Program-made: the position numbers and the translations under genes
In this document: positions 37,694-47,316 of the stretch, piece after piece
Numbering within the stretch: position 1 is the first letter of the stretch
How the letters are laid out: every line of letters starts with the position of its first letter
The notes under the pieces: model-generated
What the model was told of the DNA's origin: nothing
What the model saw: the letters and a program-made list of their open reading frames with translations, nothing else
The model's database searches: none
Assembly: GCF_017875275.1 (NCBI RefSeq)
Contig: NZ_JAGGML010000001.1
Span: forward strand, 5,043,001 to 5,107,000
Reading direction: 5' to 3'
DNA: 64,000 nt
From: Xanthobacter flavus
Lineage (GTDB): Bacteria > Pseudomonadota > Alphaproteobacteria > Rhizobiales > Xanthobacteraceae

Positions 37694-40600
37694 ATGCCCA
37701 TGTCTGATCGCGCAGCCTCCCAGCGTCCCGCGTCCCCCACTCCGCGCCGCGATGCCCGCACCCTTTCGGTGCGCGGCGCGCGTGAGCACAATCTCAAGAA
37801 CGTGGACCTCGAAATCCCCCGCGACAGTCTGGTGGTGTTCACTGGCTTGTCCGGGTCGGGGAAAAGCTCGCTCGCCTTCGACACCATCTATGCGGAAGGC
37901 CAGCGGCGCTATGTGGAAAGCCTCTCGGCCTACGCCCGCCAGTTCCTCGAGATGATGCAAAAGCCGGACGTGGACCAGATCGACGGTCTCTCGCCGGCTA
38001 TCTCGATCGAGCAGAAGACGACCTCCAAGAACCCGCGCTCCACGGTCGGCACGGTCACCGAGATTTACGATTACATGCGCCTTCTGTGGGCGCGCACCGG
38101 CGTGCCCTATTCGCCGGCCACGGGCCTGCCCATCGAGAGCCAGACCGTCTCTCAAATGGTGGATCGCACGCTCACCCTTGCGGAAGGCACGCGGCTCTTC
38201 CTGCTGGCGCCGGTGGTGCGCGGGCGCAAGGGCGAGTACCGCAAGGAACTCGCCGAGTGGATGAAGAAGGGCTTCCAGCGGGTCAAGATCGACGGCACAT
38301 TCCACGAGATCGCGGAGGCGCCGGCCCTCGACAAGAAGTTCAAGCATGACATCGACGTGGTGGTGGATCGCATCGTGGTGCGCGCGGATCTCGCCCAGCG
38401 GCTCGCCGACAGCTTTGAGACCGCCCTCGGGCTCGCCGATGGCATCGCGGTGGCCGAGTTTGCCGACGAGAAGGACGAGGCCGGCGATCCACGCCGCATC
38501 ATCTTCTCCGAGAAGTTCGCCTGCCCGGTCTCCGGCTTCACCATTCCAGAGATCGAGCCGCGGCTGTTCTCCTTCAACAATCCCTTCGGCGCCTGCCCCG
38601 CCTGCGACGGCCTCGGCGTGGAGCAGACCATCGATCCGGACCTCGTGGTGCCGGACAAGGCCCGTTCGCTGAAGCAGGGCGCCATCGCCCCCTGGGCCAA
38701 GTCCACCTCGCCTTATTACGGGCAGACGCTGGATGCCTTGGCCAAACACTACCATTTCAAGCTGAACGTGCCCTTCGCCGACCTCCCGGAGCAGGCGCGC
38801 GAGGTGCTGCTGTTCGGCTCGGGCAGCGAGAAGATCACTTTCCACTATGACGACGGCATGCGCGCCTACGAGACCTCGAAGACCTTCGAGGGCGTGGTGC
38901 GCAACCTCGACCGGCGCTGGAAGGAGACCGACAGCGACTGGGCGCGGGAGGAGATTTCCAAATACTTCTCCACGGTCCCCTGCAAGGTCTGCAACGGCTA
39001 CCGGCTGAAGCCCGAGGCGCTGGCGGTGAAGATCGACGGGCGGCATATCGGCGAGATCGGGGAGCTTTCCGTCAGGGCCGCGTCCGGGTGGTTCGAGGAG
39101 CTCCCCGCCCGGCTCACCGACAAGCAGAACGAGATCGCCGGGCGAATCCTGAAGGAGATCCGCGAGCGGCTGCGCTTCCTCCTGGACGTGGGGCTGGAAT
39201 ACCTCACGCTGGCGCGCTCCTCCGGCACGCTTTCGGGCGGCGAGAGCCAGCGCATCCGCCTCGCCTCGCAGATCGGCTCGGGCCTCACCGGCGTGCTCTA
39301 CGTGCTGGACGAACCCTCCATCGGCCTGCACCAGCGCGACAACGAGCGGCTGCTGGGCACGCTGAAGCACCTGCGCGACCTCGGCAACACGGTGATCGTG
39401 GTGGAGCATGACGAGGACGCGATCCTCGCCGCCGATCATGTGGTGGATGTGGGACCGGGCGCAGGCATTCACGGCGGCGAGATCGTGGCGCAGGGCACGC
39501 CAGCGGAAATCCTCGCCAATCCCGCGTCCCTCACCGGCCGCTATCTCACCGGCGAACTGAGCGTGGGCGTGCCGGCGCGGCGCAAGCCCAACCCCAAGCG
39601 CATGCTCAAGCTCTCAGGCGCACGCGGTAACAATCTGAAGAACGTCACGGCGGAAATCCCGCTCGGCCTGTTCACCTGCATCACCGGCGTGTCCGGCGGC
39701 GGCAAGTCCACGCTGCTCATCGACACGCTCTACAAGGCGGTCGCGCGCCGGCTGAACGGCGCCTCAGAGGCCCCTGCCCCATTCGACAAGCTGGAGGGGC
39801 TGGAACACCTCGACAAGGTGATCGACATCGACCAGTCGCCCATCGGCCGCACACCCCGGTCCAATCCGGCGACCTATACCGGCGCGTTCACGCCCATCCG
39901 CGAGTGGTTCGCCGGCCTGCCGGAAGCCAAGGCTCGGGGCTATGGCGCCGGGCGCTTCTCCTTCAACGTGAAGGGCGGGCGCTGCGAGGCCTGCCAGGGC
40001 GACGGCGTCATCAAGATCGAGATGCACTTCCTGCCGGACGTGTACGTCACCTGCGACGTCTGCAAGGGCAAGCGCTACAATCGCGAGACGCTGGAAGTCA
40101 CCTTCAAGAACAAGTCCATCGCCGACGTGCTCGACATGACGGTGGAAGAGGGCGCGCAGTTCTTCAAGGCCGTTCCGTCCGTCCGCGAGAAGCTGGAGAC
40201 GCTGCACCGCGTCGGCCTCGATTATGTGAAGGTCGGCCAGCAGGCGACCACGCTCTCGGGCGGCGAGGCGCAGCGGGTGAAGCTCTCCAAGGAGTTGTCG
40301 CGGCGGGCCACCGGGCGCACCCTCTACATCCTCGACGAGCCGACCACCGGCCTGCATTTCCACGACGTCAAGAAGCTGCTGGAGGTGCTGCACGAGCTGG
40401 TGGAGCAGGGTAATTCGGTGGTGGTAATCGAGCACAATCTCGAGGTCATCAAGACCGCCGACTGGATTCTCGACCTCGGCCCGGAGGGCGGCGACGGCGG
40501 CGGGGAGATCGTGGTGGCCGGCACCCCGGAGACGGTGGCGGCGGACAAGCGCTCCCACACCGGCCACTTCCTCGCCGAAGTGCTCGCCCGCCGTCCGTTC

Positions 40601-40861
40601 GCGGATGGGCAGAAGGCGGCGCCCGGCAAGGATGCCGGGAAGTCGGGAGCTGCCGGCCGCGGCAAGACGCTCAGGCGCGCCGCCGTGGCTGAAGAGGCGG
40701 AGCGGGATGCCGCCGAAGAGGCGGCGGTCGTCGGGCCTTCCGTTGCGCAGGAGGCTTCGGCGCCCCCTGCTCCGTCCGCCGAGATTTCCCGGGAGGCCGA
40801 CAGTCCGGGGGAGGCATCACGCCCCGCGCGCGGTCGGAGGCGCCGTCAGGCAGCCGAGTAG
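37694..40861 (+). CDS. uvrA: Excinuclease ABC subunit UvrA
   Basis: UvrA is the damage-recognition ATPase of nucleotide excision repair. The 1,055-residue protein has two ABC modules. The first has Walker [10 protein letters not shown] and signature [12 protein letters not shown]; the second has GVSGGGKST and [12 protein letters not shown]. Zinc-binding CxxC pairs are visible in CPACDG, CKVC, CEACQG and CDVCKG. The core is standard, but about 80 extra residues at the C-terminus are Ala/Arg/Glu-rich and look disordered (ending RRRRQAAE), making it longer than E. coli UvrA (940). ATG 37694 and 37700 are alternative starts; the domain begins at [16 protein letters not shown]. Two LexA boxes upstream indicate SOS induction. 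Convergent with the FkbM gene, 15 bases apart. Confidence 0.97.
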   Translation: MPMSDRAASQRPASPTPRRDARTLSVRGAREHNLKNVDLEIPRDSLVVFTGLSGSGKSSLAFDTIYAEGQRRYVESLSAYARQFLEMMQKPDVDQIDGLSPAISIEQKTTSKNPRSTVGTVTEIYDYMRLLWARTGVPYSPATGLPIESQTVSQMVDRTLTLAEGTRLFLLAPVVRGRKGEYRKELAEWMKKGFQRVKIDGTFHEIAEAPALDKKFKHDIDVVVDRIVVRADLAQRLADSFETALGLADGIAVAEFADEKDEAGDPRRIIFSEKFACPVSGFTIPEIEPRLFSFNNPFGACPACDGLGVEQTIDPDLVVPDKARSLKQGAIAPWAKSTSPYYGQTLDALAKHYHFKLNVPFADLPEQAREVLLFGSGSEKITFHYDDGMRAYETSKTFEGVVRNLDRRWKETDSDWAREEISKYFSTVPCKVCNGYRLKPEALAVKIDGRHIGEIGELSVRAASGWFEELPARLTDKQNEIAGRILKEIRERLRFLLDVGLEYLTLARSSGTLSGGESQRIRLASQIGSGLTGVLYVLDEPSIGLHQRDNERLLGTLKHLRDLGNTVIVVEHDEDAILAADHVVDVGPGAGIHGGEIVAQGTPAEILANPASLTGRYLTGELSVGVPARRKPNPKRMLKLSGARGNNLKNVTAEIPLGLFTCITGVSGGGKSTLLIDTLYKAVARRLNGASEAPAPFDKLEGLEHLDKVIDIDQSPIGRTPRSNPATYTGAFTPIREWFAGLPEAKARGYGAGRFSFNVKGGRCEACQGDGVIKIEMHFLPDVYVTCDVCKGKRYNRETLEVTFKNKSIADVLDMTVEEGAQFFKAVPSVREKLETLHRVGLDYVKVGQQATTLSGGEAQRVKLSKELSRRATGRTLYILDEPTTGLHFHDVKKLLEVLHELVEQGNSVVVIEHNLEVIKTADWILDLGPEGGDGGGEIVVAGTPETVAADKRSHTGHFLAEVLARRPFADGQKAAPGKDAGKSGAAGRGKTLRRAAVAEEAERDAAEEAAVVGPSVAQEASAPPAPSAEISREADSPGEASRPARGRRRRQAAE

Positions 40862-40876
40862 GGGCTCCCGCCGGGC

Positions 40877-41593
40877 TCAGGCCGACTGGGCGACGCCCGG
40901 CCGGAGGCCGCGACGCAGCAGGCGGCCGACGCCGTAGGTCCACATGAGTTGCGCCCGCGCCCGCCAGTGCAGGTGCCGCGCGGTCTCGTGCGGCACGAAC
41001 CAGGCATTGTGGCCGGTGCGGCGCACCAGATGGTAATTGCCCGCGCGCAGAACGGCGCAGGTCTCGCCGAAGCGCTCCCGGTCATCGACGACGACGAGCT
41101 TCGGCTGGAAACGGCTCAGGGTGACGCCCTTCAGCACGTCGGGCTCCGCGCCTTCGACATCCACGGAGAGGAAGTCGATGCGGGAGAGACCGGCCCCGTC
41201 GATTATGCTGTCGAGGGTCGCGGCCGGCACTTCCATCACCATTTCCTCGGGCCGCACCTTGCGCGGATTGAAGATGATGGTGCTGTGTCCGCGCCGCTCC
41301 AGCAGCGCCACGCGGCCGGCAGCGGACGCCTCCGGCGCCACGCATGCGCACTGCACAACCTGCGCCTGGCGCGCGCGGCGCAGATTCTCGGCAAATTCGG
41401 GCACCGGCTCCACCAGGAGCCCCCGCCAGCCGGTCAATTCGAGATGCAGGGTCTGGCTCTGGAAGACGGGATCGTACGCCCCCACCTCCACGAAGGTGCC
41501 CGCCGAGCCAAGAAAGCGCGAGGTAAGTCCCCGTTCTTCCTGGGCCGTATAGATCGCGTTCCCGGCCAATTCGACCGCGTGTGCCGAATTCAT
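40877..41593 (-). CDS. FkbM-family methyltransferase
   Basis: The 238-residue protein shows the FkbM SAM-dependent methyltransferase pattern: FVEVGAYDPVFQSQT (SAM-binding Gly/Asp loop), GLLVEPVPEFAENLR, a middle segment with LDSII, and FLSVDVEGAEPDVLKG. The family methylates hydroxyl groups on sugars or secondary metabolites; here the substrate is unknown. An ATG at 41608 is also in frame, but that at 41593 (MNSAHAVEL) has a G-rich ribosome site upstream. It is a lone gene convergent with uvrA and divergent from the DUF1127 gene. Confidence 0.86.
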   Translation of the reverse strand: MNSAHAVELAGNAIYTAQEERGLTSRFLGSAGTFVEVGAYDPVFQSQTLHLELTGWRGLLVEPVPEFAENLRRARQAQVVQCACVAPEASAAGRVALLERRGHSTIIFNPRKVRPEEMVMEVPAATLDSIIDGAGLSRIDFLSVDVEGAEPDVLKGVTLSRFQPKLVVVDDRERFGETCAVLRAGNYHLVRRTGHNAWFVPHETARHLHWRARAQLMWTYGVGRLLRRGLRPGVAQSA

Positions 41594-41730
41594 CACATGC
41601 CCCCGCATGGTTTACGCATACGACGCGCGCAACCTGAGCAACGCGTACTGTCGAGTTTCGCCCGATCAGGATATAATATTATCGAGCGGCAAAAAAATAC
41701 CTCTACAAAAACGCGAGCGGCTGCGCTGAT

Positions 41731-41807
41731 TGCAATGCAGCATTGCAGCATTCCCATAGTTTAACGAGAGGTTCTCCTACCATGCGCGCGTTGCATTGCA
41801 GCAATGC
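41731..41807. repeat. Two related GCAATGC/GCATTGC palindromes upstream of the DUF1127 gene
   Basis: TGCAATG-CAG-CATTGCA at 41731-41747 and GCATTGC-A-GCAATGC at 41793-41807 are perfect palindromes built from the same 7-base arm, with an extra GCATTGCAGCATT overlap. They flank an AT-rich spacer with a TTTAACGAGAGGTTCTCC stretch. They could be operators or leader hairpins of the DUF1127 transcript. The rest of 41594-41898 holds no gene; 41660-41710 is AT-rich and promoter-like. Confidence 0.6.
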
Positions 41808-41898
41808 GTCAGCGGTCCTATGGCGCTGCAGCATGTGCGCATATGTTTGCGGCATTGAGTGGAGTCGCCGGGTCGGCGGCCACATCAGGAGAAGTAAG

Positions 41899-42060
41899 AT
41901 GTTGCTCTGGGGTTTCCTGGCTCGCCAGTTCCGCCGGTGGCAGGTTTACAACCGTACCGTTGCCGAGCTCTCCAGCCTTGACGATCGTTCGCTCGCCGAC
42001 ATCAACGTGTCGCGCAGCGAAATCCGCGCCGTGGCGCGCCACGCTTCGGTCGCCGCCTGA
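41899..42060 (+). CDS. DUF1127 small protein
   Basis: The 53-residue protein matches DUF1127: LARQFRRWQVYNRTVAELSSLDDRSLADINVSRSEIRAVAR. Members are small basic proteins; in some alphaproteobacteria they bind RNA or affect phosphate and nucleotide metabolism, but the role here is unknown. The start at 41899 is supported by AGGAGAAG just upstream. The same frame is open 52 codons further, but that upstream part crosses the palindromes and is not considered coding. A terminator follows. Confidence 0.88.
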   Translation: MLLWGFLARQFRRWQVYNRTVAELSSLDDRSLADINVSRSEIRAVARHASVAA

Positions 42061-42110
42061 TTCCAGGCGGCGCCGTCTTGGCTGAGCCTGCCTTCGGGCA
42101 GGTACCGGAG

Positions 42111-42140
42111 AATGGTCCCTCAGGGGACCATTTTCGTTTT
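42111..42140 (+). terminator. Intrinsic terminator after the DUF1127 gene
   Basis: AATGGTCCC and GGGGACCATT form a 9-base-pair stem with a short loop, followed by TTCGTTTT. A weaker CCTGCC-TTCG-GGCAGG hairpin at 42087-42102 lies just before it. Confidence 0.8.
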
Positions 42141-42263
42141 CAGGGTTGCGCGCGTGGCCAATAGCCCGTGAAACGCGCAGAGGGTTGAAGAGCGAGCGGC
42201 GCGTGTGGCACACCGCTTGTCCCGCCGGGTGCCCCCGATTGCCGGCGGCACACTGGAGCCGCG

Positions 42264-43709
42264 ATGCCTGACACTTTTTGGCCTGACCGTCCGAATGGCG
42301 ATAATGTCGCACCCGTCCATGTGGTCGGTGGCGGTCTCGCAGGCTCGGAGGCGAGCTGGCAGCTGGCCGCGCGGGGCGTTCCCGTGGTTCTTCACGAGAT
42401 GCGGCCGGTACGCGGCACCGAAGCCCACCTTACCGATGGCCTCGCCGAGCTGGTCTGCTCCAATTCCTTCCGCTCCGACGATCCGCAGGGCAATGCGGTG
42501 GGCGTGCTCCATGCCGAGATGCGCCGCGCCGGCTCGCTGATCCTCAAGGCGGCGGATGCCAATCAGGTGCCCGCCGGCGGCGCGCTCGCGGTGGACCGGG
42601 AGGGCTTCTCCCGCGCCGTCACCGCCGCGCTGGAGAGCCATCCCCTCATCGAGATCCGTCGCGAGGAGATCACCGGCCTGCCGCCCGCCGAGTGGGACAA
42701 TGTGATACTCGCCACCGGCCCCCTCACCTCCCCGGCCCTGGCCGAGGCCATTCTGGACCTCACCGGCGAAAGTGCTCTCGCCTTCTTCGACGCCATCGCG
42801 CCCATCGTGCATTTCGACAGCATCGACATGGGCAAGGCGTGGTTCCAGTCGCGCTACGACAAGGCGGGGCCGGGCGGCACCGGCGCCGACTATATCAACT
42901 GCCCCATGGACGAGGCGCAGTACAACGCCTTCGTCGATGCGCTGATCTCGGGCGACAAGGCCCCGGTGCGCGACTTCGAGGCCAAGACTCCCTATTTCGA
43001 CGGCTGCCTGCCCATTGAGGTGATGGCCGAGCGGGGCCGCGAGACGCTGCGCTTCGGCCCCATGAAGCCGGTTGGCCTCACCAATCCCCACGCGCCGGAC
43101 GTGAAGGCCTATGCCATCGTCCAGCTGCGGCAGGACAACAAGCTGGGCACGCTCTACAACATGGTGGGCTTCCAGACGAAGCTGCGCCATGGGGAGCAGG
43201 CCCGCGTGTTCCGCACCATTCCGGGGCTGGAGAATGCGGAATTCGCCCGGCTCGGCGGCCTCCACCGCAACACCTATCTCAATTCCCCGCGCCTTCTCGA
43301 TGGCACCCTGCGCCTGAAGGCCGATCCGCGCCTGCGCTTCGCCGGGCAGATCACCGGCTGCGAGGGCTATGTGGAAAGCGCCGCCGTGGGCCTCATGGCC
43401 GGGCGCTTCGCCGCCGCCGAGCGGCTGGGGCAGGAAGCACCGCTGCCACCGCTGACCACTGCGCACGGGGCGCTGCTCGCCCACATCACCGGCGGGCATA
43501 TCGAAGCGGAGGCGGAAGGCGGCCCCCGATCCTTCCAGCCCATGAACGTGAATTTCGGCCTCTTCCCTCCGCTCGCCGAGGCGCCCAAGGGCGAGGCCGG
43601 CAAGCGGCTGCGCGGGGCGGAGAAGACGCTCGCCAAGAAGAAGGCGCTCGCCGCGCGCGCGCTCACCGACATCCTCACCTGGCTCGACAGCCCGCCAGAG
43701 GCGGCTTAA
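42264..43709 (+). CDS. trmFO: Methylenetetrahydrofolate-tRNA-(uracil-5-)-methyltransferase TrmFO
   Basis: TrmFO uses methylenetetrahydrofolate and FAD to methylate uracil 54 in the tRNA T-loop. The 481-residue protein has the FAD motif [12 protein letters not shown], the [30 protein letters not shown] block and [12 protein letters not shown]. Also present are [26 protein letters not shown] and [13 protein letters not shown], which are specific to the family. Length is slightly above the usual ~440-470. Its stop is nine bases before the kinase-like gene, so both are probably one transcript. Confidence 0.96.
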   Translation: MPDTFWPDRPNGDNVAPVHVVGGGLAGSEASWQLAARGVPVVLHEMRPVRGTEAHLTDGLAELVCSNSFRSDDPQGNAVGVLHAEMRRAGSLILKAADANQVPAGGALAVDREGFSRAVTAALESHPLIEIRREEITGLPPAEWDNVILATGPLTSPALAEAILDLTGESALAFFDAIAPIVHFDSIDMGKAWFQSRYDKAGPGGTGADYINCPMDEAQYNAFVDALISGDKAPVRDFEAKTPYFDGCLPIEVMAERGRETLRFGPMKPVGLTNPHAPDVKAYAIVQLRQDNKLGTLYNMVGFQTKLRHGEQARVFRTIPGLENAEFARLGGLHRNTYLNSPRLLDGTLRLKADPRLRFAGQITGCEGYVESAAVGLMAGRFAAAERLGQEAPLPPLTTAHGALLAHITGGHIEAEAEGGPRSFQPMNVNFGLFPPLAEAPKGEAGKRLRGAEKTLAKKKALAARALTDILTWLDSPPEAA

Positions 43710-43718
43710 GAGGCCCGG

Positions 43719-44822
43719 ATGCCGCGCCAGTCCGTCACGCCGCCGCCTTTGGAATATGATGCCGATCCGTCCCGCTTCGCCGTGGATACGGTGCTGAAGC
43801 GCGATGTCTTCTCCACGGTGGAGCGGGGCACCTGGACCGACCGCCACGGCCGGGAGTGGCCCGCCGTGCGCCGGCGCTGGAATGAGGTCTCGCTCTGGTT
43901 CGCGCCCATCGCCTACCAGTTGGCCGCCCATGAAATCCACGCGCTGGAGAAGGTGACCCGAACTGGCGTCACCACGCCCCTGCTCGCTGTGGGCAAGCGC
44001 TTCCTGGTGCGCGGCTGGATCGACGGCGCGCCGCTGCAGATCGCCCGGCCGGCCGGCGACATGCACTTCTTCCACTCTGCCAAGGCGGCGCTGCTGACGC
44101 TGCACCGCGCCGGCTACGTCCATAACGACCTCGCCAAGCAGCAGAACTGGCTGCGCGGGGCGGATGGCGAAGCCTGGCTGATGGATTTCCAGCTGGCGCT
44201 GCCGATCAGCCGGCGCTCCAAGCTCGGTCGCGTGCTGGCCTATGAGGATTTGCGCCACCTCCTCAAGCACAAGCGCACCTATTGCCCGGACCGGCTGACC
44301 CCGCGCGAGAAGAAGGTGCTGGCCACCAAGAGCCTGCCCACCCGCGTGTGGATGGCCACCGGCAAGAAGGTCTATCGCTTCGTGACCCGGCGGCTGATGT
44401 CCTATTCCGACACCGAAGGTCGCGGCCCCAGGGTGACTCAGGTGGGGCCGCGCATCGCCGCCGCCCTCGCCAGCCATCCCGCCGTGGCGGATGTGCATAT
44501 GTCTGACTTCCAGACGCTGGGCGGCAAGGTGGGCCTCTACGCCTTCGTCGCGCCCTCGGCGCCGGTGACGGCGGACGCCCTGCGCGCCCATCTCGCCGCC
44601 ACCTTGCCCGACCGGACGCACCTCGACCATCTCCAGATCGTGCCGGCCCTGCCCAAGGGGCCGGACGGCGCGGTGCGTGACGATTTGCTGCTGCTCATCG
44701 CCCGCAACCAGATCGAGATGCTGGACCAGCTCTCGGGCTCCGAGGCCGTGCGGCTTCAGGTGGCCGAGATCGCGCGCGGGCGGCTCAACCTCACCGATCG
44801 CATCACCCGCCCCGCCGCCTGA
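43719..44822 (+). CDS. RIO/Bud32-like protein kinase domain fused to an acyl-CoA-synthetase-like C-terminal domain
   Basis: The 367-residue protein has two parts. Residues ~20-200 resemble an atypical protein kinase: a catalytic-loop motif YVHNDLAKQQNWL (HxDxxxxN) and a metal-binding LMDFQLA (DFG-like), with basic residues where the usual VAIK lysine would be (WPAVRRRW). Residues ~245-350 resemble the small C-terminal domain of acyl-CoA synthetases/ligases (ASHPAVADVHM, GLYAFVAP, LRAHLAATLPDRTHLDHLQIVPALPKGPDGAVRDDLL), but the large AMP-binding domain is absent. What it phosphorylates or acts on is unknown. It follows trmFO by nine bases and likely shares its transcript. The second-domain call is by pattern only. 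Confidence 0.75.
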   Translation: MPRQSVTPPPLEYDADPSRFAVDTVLKRDVFSTVERGTWTDRHGREWPAVRRRWNEVSLWFAPIAYQLAAHEIHALEKVTRTGVTTPLLAVGKRFLVRGWIDGAPLQIARPAGDMHFFHSAKAALLTLHRAGYVHNDLAKQQNWLRGADGEAWLMDFQLALPISRRSKLGRVLAYEDLRHLLKHKRTYCPDRLTPREKKVLATKSLPTRVWMATGKKVYRFVTRRLMSYSDTEGRGPRVTQVGPRIAAALASHPAVADVHMSDFQTLGGKVGLYAFVAPSAPVTADALRAHLAATLPDRTHLDHLQIVPALPKGPDGAVRDDLLLLIARNQIEMLDQLSGSEAVRLQVAEIARGRLNLTDRITRPAA

Positions 44823-44857
44823 CGAAAGTCTGCGGGCCGCGTGGCTCCGGCCCATTG

Positions 44858-44879
44858 ATTAAACGGACAACCGTTTTAT
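44858..44879. promoter_or_regulatory. Near-perfect palindrome upstream of ivd (candidate repressor operator)
   Basis: ATTAAACGG and CCGTTTTAT form imperfect inverted halves (8 of 9 bases) around ACAA, 71 bases upstream of the ivd ATG and 36 bases after the kinase stop. The size suits a TetR-type dimer. It might also act as a weak terminator for the trmFO-kinase transcript. Confidence 0.5.
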
Positions 44880-44949
44880 TCTAACTCTCGCTTCCCGGCG
44901 GCGGCCGCGACCGCGCATGATAATCCGGAGAGCGAGGGAGGATGTGACC

Positions 44950-46122
44950 ATGCTGCCGAACGCCCCCGGGGGATTCGATTTCGACCTCGGCGAAACCGCT
45001 GAGATGTTGCGCGACACCGTGCGCGATTTCTCTCAGGCCGAGATCGCCCCGCGCGCCGCCGAGATCGACAAGACCAACCAGTTCCCCCGCGACCTGTGGC
45101 CGAGGCTCGGCGCCTTGGGCCTGCTCGGCGTGACGGCGGAGGAGGAATATGGCGGGTCGGGCCTCGGCTATCTCGAGCACGTCATCGCCATGGAGGAGAT
45201 TTCCCGCGCCTCCGCTTCGGTGGGCCTCTCCTACGGCGCGCACTCCAACCTGTGCGTCAACCAGATCAGCCGCAACGGCACGCCGGAGCAGAAGGCGAAG
45301 TACCTGCCCAAGCTCATCTCGGGTGAGCATGTGGGCGCGCTCGCCATGTCCGAGCCGGGCGCGGGATCGGATGTGGTCTCCATGCGCACCCGCGCGGAGA
45401 AGAAGGGCGACCGCTACATCCTCAACGGCTCCAAGATGTGGATCACCAACGGCCCCATCGCCGAGACGCTGGTGGTCTATGCCAAGACCGACCCCGCCGC
45501 CGGCCCCAAGGGCATGACGGCCTTCCTGGTGGAGAAGGGCTTCAAGGGCTTCTCCACCGCCCAGAAGCTCGACAAGCTCGGCATGCGCGGCTCCGACACC
45601 GGCGAGCTGGTGTTCGAGGATTGCGAGGTGCCGGAGGAGAACGTGCTGGGCGCCGTGGGCAAGGGCGTCAACGTGCTCATGAGCGGGCTCGACTATGAGC
45701 GCGCGGTGCTGGCGGGTGGCCCCACCGGCATCATGCAGGCCTGCATGGACGTGGTGATGCCCTATGTCCACGAACGCAAGCAGTTCGGCCAGCCCATCGG
45801 CACCTTCCAGCTGATGCAGGGCAAGATCGCCGACATGTACGTGACGATGAACGCCACCAAGGCTTACGTCTACGCCGTGGCCAAGGCCTGCGACCGTGGC
45901 GCCACCACCCGCGAGGATGCGGCCGGTGCCATCCTCTATGCGGCGGAGAAGGCCACCTGGATGGCGCTGGAGGCGATCCAGACCCTGGGCGGCAACGGCT
46001 ACATCAACGATTATCCCACCGGCCGCCTGCTGCGGGACGCCAAGCTCTATGAGATCGGCGCCGGCACCAGCGAAATTCGCCGCATGCTCATCGGCCGCCA
46101 GCTTTTCGACAAGACCGCCTGA
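44950..46122 (+). CDS. ivd: Isovaleryl-CoA dehydrogenase
   Basis: Ivd is an FAD acyl-CoA dehydrogenase in leucine breakdown that converts isovaleryl-CoA to 3-methylcrotonyl-CoA. The 390-residue protein has [13 protein letters not shown], the substrate- and FAD-binding [16 protein letters not shown] and WITNGP, and the catalytic-Glu helix [18 protein letters not shown]. The C-terminal [35 protein letters not shown] completes it. The SYGAHSNLC and [10 protein letters not shown] details favour isovaleryl- over other acyl-CoA dehydrogenases, since in Ivd the base sits in this helix. Start chosen at 44950 ([14 protein letters not shown]) behind GGGAGG. A palindrome upstream may bind a regulator. 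Other leucine-catabolism genes are not in view. Confidence 0.9.
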   Translation: MLPNAPGGFDFDLGETAEMLRDTVRDFSQAEIAPRAAEIDKTNQFPRDLWPRLGALGLLGVTAEEEYGGSGLGYLEHVIAMEEISRASASVGLSYGAHSNLCVNQISRNGTPEQKAKYLPKLISGEHVGALAMSEPGAGSDVVSMRTRAEKKGDRYILNGSKMWITNGPIAETLVVYAKTDPAAGPKGMTAFLVEKGFKGFSTAQKLDKLGMRGSDTGELVFEDCEVPEENVLGAVGKGVNVLMSGLDYERAVLAGGPTGIMQACMDVVMPYVHERKQFGQPIGTFQLMQGKIADMYVTMNATKAYVYAVAKACDRGATTREDAAGAILYAAEKATWMALEAIQTLGGNGYINDYPTGRLLRDAKLYEIGAGTSEIRRMLIGRQLFDKTA

Positions 46123-46289
46123 TACCACCGTTGCGGCCAAGCTCCCGTCAGCGTGTCTGGCGGGAGGCCGGCCGGCGGATTATCGTAGGGGCGGGTCTGC
46201 GCACCACGACGCCCCACGGTCGCGCGCTCGGCGGCGGAAGCAACGGCTCCCGTCGCCTGTCGAAGTGACGAACCGAAGGATGGAATGCC

Positions 46290-46631
46290 ATGAAGAAGAT
46301 CATTCTGGCCGCTACCGCTCTCTCTCTGGCTCTGGCTCCCGCCGCCGCTTTCGCGCAGGGCGTGGTGAAGGGTGCCGAGCAGGGCGCCAATGCCGGCGCT
46401 TCGGCCGGTGACAAGGCGGCCGGCCCCGTGGGCGCCGGTGTCGGCGGCACGGTCGGCGGTGTGGGCGGTGCAGTCGCGGGCGGTGTCGCCGGCGGCGTCA
46501 AGGGCACCGGCACCGGCGCCGAGAAGGGCGCCAAGGAAGGCGAGAAGGCTGCCGGCCCGGTGGGCGCGGTGGTCGGCGGCGCGGTCGGCGCGGTCGGTGG
46601 TGCCGTGGGCGGTGTCATCGGCGTAAAGTGA
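46290..46631 (+). CDS. Small exported glycine-zipper protein
   Basis: The 113-residue protein has a signal peptide (MKKIILAATALSLALAPAAAFA). The mature part is almost entirely Gly, Ala, Val and Lys, with glycine-zipper repeats (AGPVGAGVGGTVGGVGGAVAGGVAGGVKG and AGPVGAVVGGAVGAVGGAVGG) interrupted by charged AEKGAKEGEK. Such sequences form packed membrane helices or oligomers. No function is known. An intrinsic terminator follows, so the gene is probably a lone transcript. Confidence 0.75.
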   Translation: MKKIILAATALSLALAPAAAFAQGVVKGAEQGANAGASAGDKAAGPVGAGVGGTVGGVGGAVAGGVAGGVKGTGTGAEKGAKEGEKAAGPVGAVVGGAVGAVGGAVGGVIGVK

Positions 46632-46664
46632 TCGGGCGTGAAGTGATCGCCACGTGATTGAGTG

Positions 46665-46706
46665 AAAGGCCGGCGCGGGGCTCCCCTGCGCCGGCCTTTC
46701 CTTTTG
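46665..46706 (+). terminator. Intrinsic terminator after the glycine-zipper gene
   Basis: AAGGCCGGCGC and GCGCCGGCCTT form an 11-base-pair stem followed by TCCTTTT. It lies between the convergent glycine-zipper and TMEM175-like genes. Confidence 0.85.
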
Positions 46707-46707
46707 G

Positions 46708-47316
46708 TCAGTCCGCTGCGCCGTAGCCGCCGCGCGGCCAGAAGGGCAGGCGTGCCAGGCCGGTCAGCAGGTAGGCGTACATCGCCTGCCGCGGTGCCAC
46801 GGCGCTGATGAGCACCGAGAGAATGGCGGTCGCGATGAACAGCGGCAGCACCCCGCCCGCGGCGCCCCGCAGCGAGCGGTGGCGCGGTTCCACGTCGAGA
46901 TATCTGATGGCGATGGTCAGCACGGCCAGCATGGTCATGTTGCCGGCATAGACCACCACCGCCGGCGCCAGCCCGCCATAGCGTCCCACCAGCCCCGACG
47001 AGAACGGCACAGTGGTGACAAAGAACAGGAACAGCAGCGCGAGGCGCACCGTGTGCCGGTCCACCCTCTCGCTGGTGGGCCGGATCTCGATGCCGCTGCG
47101 CCAGAAGGCGCCGAGCACGAAGAAGGAAATCACATAGGTCAGCATCTGGTGCGACAGCGAGACCAGATGCGCCGTCAGTTCCGCCGCCGAGGTGAGCGGA
47201 AGGTCGTCCGGCAGGCGGATGTCCAGCACCAGCAGGGTCATGGCGAAGGCGAAGATGCCGTCGCTCAGGGCGTCCACGCGCGCCTTGGGGAAGAGGCTCC
47301 TGCCGCTGGGTTGCAT
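46708..47316 (-). CDS. TMEM175-like (DUF1211) potassium-channel family membrane protein
   Basis: The 202-residue protein begins with ARVDALSDGIFAFAMTLLVLDIRLP, which matches the helix-1 pore signature of bacterial TMEM175 (RxxxxSDGIFAxAxTLLxL). It has about five or six hydrophobic segments in all, with a FWRSG segment in the third. Bacterial TMEM175 proteins are simple leak-like potassium channels that form tetramers. Selectivity here is inferred from the family. It is convergent with the glycine-zipper gene. Confidence 0.83.
   Translation of the reverse strand: MQPSGRSLFPKARVDALSDGIFAFAMTLLVLDIRLPDDLPLTSAAELTAHLVSLSHQMLTYVISFFVLGAFWRSGIEIRPTSERVDRHTVRLALLFLFFVTTVPFSSGLVGRYGGLAPAVVVYAGNMTMLAVLTIAIRYLDVEPRHRSLRGAAGGVLPLFIATAILSVLISAVAPRQAMYAYLLTGLARLPFWPRGGYGAAD

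Noticed and set aside
41743-41898. Upstream in-frame extension of the DUF1127 gene.
   Set aside because: It crosses the two palindromes, lacks the family pattern and the ATG at 41899 has a strong ribosome site.
42120-44855. A 911-codon minus-strand open frame across trmFO and the kinase-like gene.
   Set aside because: Both plus-strand genes have clear motifs; the minus frame crosses two genes, a terminator and their spacer, and shows no domain.
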